DNA from: Pigmentiphaga sp. NML030171
Lineage (GTDB): Bacteria; Pseudomonadota; Gammaproteobacteria; Burkholderiales; Burkholderiaceae_B
Direction of reading: 5' to 3'
Length of the DNA: 64,000 bases
Assembly (NCBI RefSeq): GCF_002188635.1
Contig: NZ_NINX01000026.1
Coordinates: 1-64,000 of the forward strand
In this document: piece by piece, positions 61,458-64,000 of the stretch
How the letters are laid out: every line of letters begins with the position of its first letter
Position numbering within the stretch: position 1 is the first letter of the stretch
Position numbers and translations under genes: made by a program
Notes under the pieces: generated by a model
The model's database searches: none
What the model was told of the DNA's origin: nothing
The model's input: the letters and a program-made list of their open reading frames with translations, nothing else

Positions 61458-63317
61458 TTATTGGCAGGTGGTCACGTTCGTGACCTCGACCACGGCTTCC
61501 CGCACGTCGCAGGCCAGCTTGCGCGGCAGGTCGCCGGTTTCGGTGCAATTGCCCATGCCGTTGTAGGCCCAGATCGACCCGGTCATTCCCGTGCCGGGAC
61601 GGTCGGCGGGGCAGCGGGCTTCGAAATGCACCGTGATGCAGTTGGCGACCTTGGGCTGCACGCGGGGCCGGATGCCGATCACCGAGGGCAGTCCCCCCTT
61701 GGCGGGGCATTGGGCCGCCTGCAGGCGTATGGCGCGCCGCTCGGCGGCGAGATGATCCAGCAGCGCCTGGGTCCGGCGTTCCTGTTCCTGGCGGGCGAGC
61801 TCCGCCTTCCTGCGGGTTTCTTCCTCGCGCTGTTTTTCCTTGGCCAGCCTGGCCTGTTCCGCGGCGCGGGCTTCCTCGGCCTTGCGCTGTTCTTCCTGCT
61901 TGCGCTGGGCTTCCTGCGCGCTCGCTGATGCCGCCGGTGCCGCGGCCGCGGTTCGTTGCGGCGGGGAAGAGGCCGTGGATGTCGGCGCGGACGCCGCGCG
62001 GGTCTGCGCAGCCGCGGCGTTGGCCGCCATGATCCGGTCGGCATGCGCGGCGGCTTCGCGGTCGCGCTGCTGTTTCTGCTGTTCGATCTGCCGCAGCTTC
62101 TGGTTCAGGTCGCGTTCGAAGTCGCGGGACTGCTGCGCCATGCGCTGGTTGCTCTGGTTGGCCTGCTGGAAGCCGCTGGCCAGGCCGCTCAGTATGGCGT
62201 TCGTCGTGGCCTGGGATTCGGCCGCCCGCTCGGCGGCGCGGCGCTGGGCATATATGCGGTCCCGTTCGCGCTCGACTTGCTGGCGCTCGCGGTTTTCCAT
62301 CGCCGCGGCCAGGCGCTCGCGGGTCACGGGAAGATAGATATTGTTCCCTGTCGACGGCGAGTCATCGTCCGGCCCCTGCGCCCGGCTCATGATCCGGATG
62401 GAATCGCCGCGGTTGATGTAGATGTTCAGATAGTCGCCGTTGTAGGTGAAGATGTTTTCCGTGCCCGTGAATCGGTGGATCAGGCGGTCATCCGCCGACA
62501 GCGTCAGTTGCCTGCTGTCGAAGGAACCCGCGGGCCGGTTCGGCATGCTCAGTACGCGCAATGCCCTGGGGTCCGTACTGGATGGCGCCTGAAAGACCTC
62601 CCGGCCGGGGTTCGATCCGTCGGGCAGGCTGTACTGGAAAACCAGGTTGCCTGCGTCGTCCTTGTCGATTTTCAACAGGACGATGCGGCTGACGAAGGTC
62701 TGCCCCACGCTTTGTTCCCAGATGCCGAACGGCGAGGCGGCGCGCAATTGCTGGTAGGGGGAGGCCGGGTCCAGGCTGACGGGGATCGTGCCGCCGTCGG
62801 GCAGGGTATAGACGTCGCGGCGCAGCGGCTTGGGCCTCATGTGGAACGAGGCGGCCGATGCGCGATAGGAAAAATGCGCGGCAGCGTCGGCCAGGGACAG
62901 TTGCAGATCGTTCAGCGAGCCGTTCAGGATTTTCATGCGCCCGCTTTCGTCGAAGCGGATGGTCGCCTGGTCGTCGCTGAACATGCCGGATTGCTCGATC
63001 AGCATGTGGTAGGTGTCCGGCTGGGCCGTGGGGCGTACGAGTAGCCGGATCGCGCTGGAGTCTCGCAGGTTGTTGGCCGTGTAGAGCCTGATGGCGAGCG
63101 CGCCCTGGGCCGGGTCCGCCATTACCTGCAGCCAGTCGCCATCGTCGTTGACGTACAGGTGGCCGATGTAGGGCTGTAGAAAGCCCCATTGGATCTGCTG
63201 GAAGGCAGCTTGAGCCGCCGCCAAGGATTGGGATGACTGGGCGGTGCCGGCGGGCTCCACGGTGGCGCAGCCGGCGAGCGTCGCGCACAGCGCGGAGGCG
63301 AGCAGGATTTTTCTCAT
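61458..63317 (-). CDS. Large lipoprotein with central coiled coil, function unknown
   Basis: A 619-residue protein. The lipobox LAGC at Cys17 marks a lipoprotein. Residues about 30-330 look like a beta-rich domain of unknown family. About 335-545 form a long charged, Gln/Glu/Arg-rich coiled coil ([24 protein letters not shown], then [30 protein letters not shown]) with a Pro/Ala/Ser-rich break. The last 70 residues hold five or more cysteines ([38 protein letters not shown]), probably disulfide-bonded in the periplasm. I do not recognise a known function. Confidence 0.8.
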   Translation of the reverse strand: MRKILLASALCATLAGCATVEPAGTAQSSQSLAAAQAAFQQIQWGFLQPYIGHLYVNDDGDWLQVMADPAQGALAIRLYTANNLRDSSAIRLLVRPTAQPDTYHMLIEQSGMFSDDQATIRFDESGRMKILNGSLNDLQLSLADAAAHFSYRASAASFHMRPKPLRRDVYTLPDGGTIPVSLDPASPYQQLRAASPFGIWEQSVGQTFVSRIVLLKIDKDDAGNLVFQYSLPDGSNPGREVFQAPSSTDPRALRVLSMPNRPAGSFDSRQLTLSADDRLIHRFTGTENIFTYNGDYLNIYINRGDSIRIMSRAQGPDDDSPSTGNNIYLPVTRERLAAAMENRERQQVERERDRIYAQRRAAERAAESQATTNAILSGLASGFQQANQSNQRMAQQSRDFERDLNQKLRQIEQQKQQRDREAAAHADRIMAANAAAAQTRAASAPTSTASSPPQRTAAAAPAASASAQEAQRKQEEQRKAEEARAAEQARLAKEKQREEETRRKAELARQEQERRTQALLDHLAAERRAIRLQAAQCPAKGGLPSVIGIRPRVQPKVANCITVHFEARCPADRPGTGMTGSIWAYNGMGNCTETGDLPRKLACDVREAVVEVTNVTTCQ

Positions 63318-63389
63318 GCGCGGATTCTAGGCAACTCAGGGCGGGCACGCATCACCCGATCCAGTGAGAGGCGCTGGTACCATAACGCC

Positions 63390-64000
63390 ATGGACCCTAC
63401 GTTTCCCGTCTCCCTTTCCCACCGCCTGGGCCTGTACATGCGCCTGGTGCGCCTGGACAAGCCGATCGGCATCCTGCTGTTGGTCTGGCCCACGCTGTGG
63501 GCCCTGTGGGCCGCCAGCAAGGGCGGGCCGTCGCTGTATTTTGTGTTCGCCTTCGTGATGGGTACGGTGCTGATGCGATCGGCCGGCTGCGGCATCAACG
63601 ATTATTTCGACCGCGACGTCGACCTGCACGTCGAGCGCACGCGCGACCGGGTGCTGACGTCGGGACTGATCTCGGGCCGCGAGGCGCTGGGCGTGACGCT
63701 GGCGCTGACGCTGCTGGCGCTGCTCCTGATCCTGCCCATGAACCACCTGGTCTGGGCCCTGTCCGTGGTGGCCGTGTTCCTGTCCGTCACCTATCCCAAG
63801 TTCAAGCGTTTCTTCGCCATCCCCCAGGCCTACCTGGGCATCGCCTTCGGCTTCGGCATCCCCATGGCCTACGCGGCCGTGCTCGAGACCGTGCCGCTGG
63901 AAGGCTGGATCATGCTGGCGGCCAACATCTTCTGGGCGATCGCCTACGACACCGAGTACGCCATGGTGGACCGGCCCGACGACCTCAAACTCGGCCTGCG
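63390..64000 (+). CDS. ubiA: 4-hydroxybenzoate octaprenyltransferase UbiA (3' end outside the window)
   Basis: The first 203 residues of a membrane prenyltransferase that attaches the polyprenyl tail to 4-hydroxybenzoate in ubiquinone synthesis. [23 protein letters not shown] is the first helix region; the aspartate motif NDYFDRDVD and the second DTEYAMVDR bind Mg-diphosphate. The gene runs off the right edge with no stop seen. The start ATG 63390 lies about 70 bases from the divergent lipoprotein gene. Confidence 0.93.
   Translation, partial: MDPTFPVSLSHRLGLYMRLVRLDKPIGILLLVWPTLWALWAASKGGPSLYFVFAFVMGTVLMRSAGCGINDYFDRDVDLHVERTRDRVLTSGLISGREALGVTLALTLLALLLILPMNHLVWALSVVAVFLSVTYPKFKRFFAIPQAYLGIAFGFGIPMAYAAVLETVPLEGWIMLAANIFWAIAYDTEYAMVDRPDDLKLGL

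Overview
The window is GC-rich proteobacterial DNA, most likely from the Alcaligenaceae (Bordetella or Achromobacter type). The pointers are four periplasmic Bug/TctC-type solute-binding proteins, each tied to a different operon; small-molecule porin, CoA-ligase and CaiB genes; and the housekeeping block recG-oxyR-dps...ubiA at the right end. This assignment rests on gene content and order only.

Layout. 0-2.3 kb: the right end of an IS3-type element abuts two tandem, paralogous Tat-exported substrate-binding proteins that have no permease or ATPase beside them. 2.9-3.9 kb: a shortened heparinase-family protein. 4.0-8.6 kb: a branched-chain amino-acid type ABC importer (binding protein, fused LivH-LivM permease, LivG, LivF). 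8.6-19.1 kb: three transcription units of acyl-CoA metabolism (enoyl-CoA hydratase-like proteins, acyl-CoA ligase, HMG-CoA-lyase-like protein, thioesterase, CaiB CoA-transferase, Bug receptor, enolase-superfamily enzyme, FMN oxidoreductase, MarR regulator). Each unit starts with an enoyl-CoA hydratase-like gene, and all three promoters carry the same 42-nt dyad element, so they probably form one regulon controlled by the MarR protein. 19.1-23.7 kb: an AraC/PobR-like regulator divergent from a Bug receptor and a TPP-dependent enzyme, with a convergent alpha/beta hydrolase. 23.8-38.9 kb: mixed core and accessory genes: ychJ-like, yaaA, a Zn/Cd/Pb P-type ATPase with its divergent CadR-type regulator, a FUSC membrane protein, opgD, an MFS exporter, a Dps, a truncated phospholipase D gene beside another gene remnant, a Bug receptor with an FMN hydroxyacid dehydrogenase, tRNA-Ala(CGC) with a terminator, and a hipBA toxin-antitoxin pair.

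39.1-50.5 kb is the most unusual part: a divergent catabolic cluster. On the minus strand are a Bug receptor, a ring-cleavage-type VOC dioxygenase, an FAH-family hydrolase, a flavin monooxygenase, a D-2-hydroxyacid dehydrogenase, a class II aldolase and a metallo-beta-lactamase-fold hydrolase. On the plus strand are a porin, a full fumarylacetoacetase, an ACMSD-like decarboxylase/amidohydrolase and a LysR regulator. The mixture of enzymes does not match a textbook pathway that I recognise. It lies between tRNA-Ala/hipBA and what looks like the 3' remnant of an older gene, which suggests an inserted island.

50.6-64 kb: an alcohol dehydrogenase with an FNR-like box, ferredoxin-NADP reductase, a DUF1857 protein, an APC permease, RidA, RecG, OxyR, Dps with terminator, a benzoate/2-aminobenzoate-CoA ligase-like enzyme, a large coiled-coil lipoprotein and the start of ubiA. 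No CRISPR array, rRNA or integrase gene was seen.
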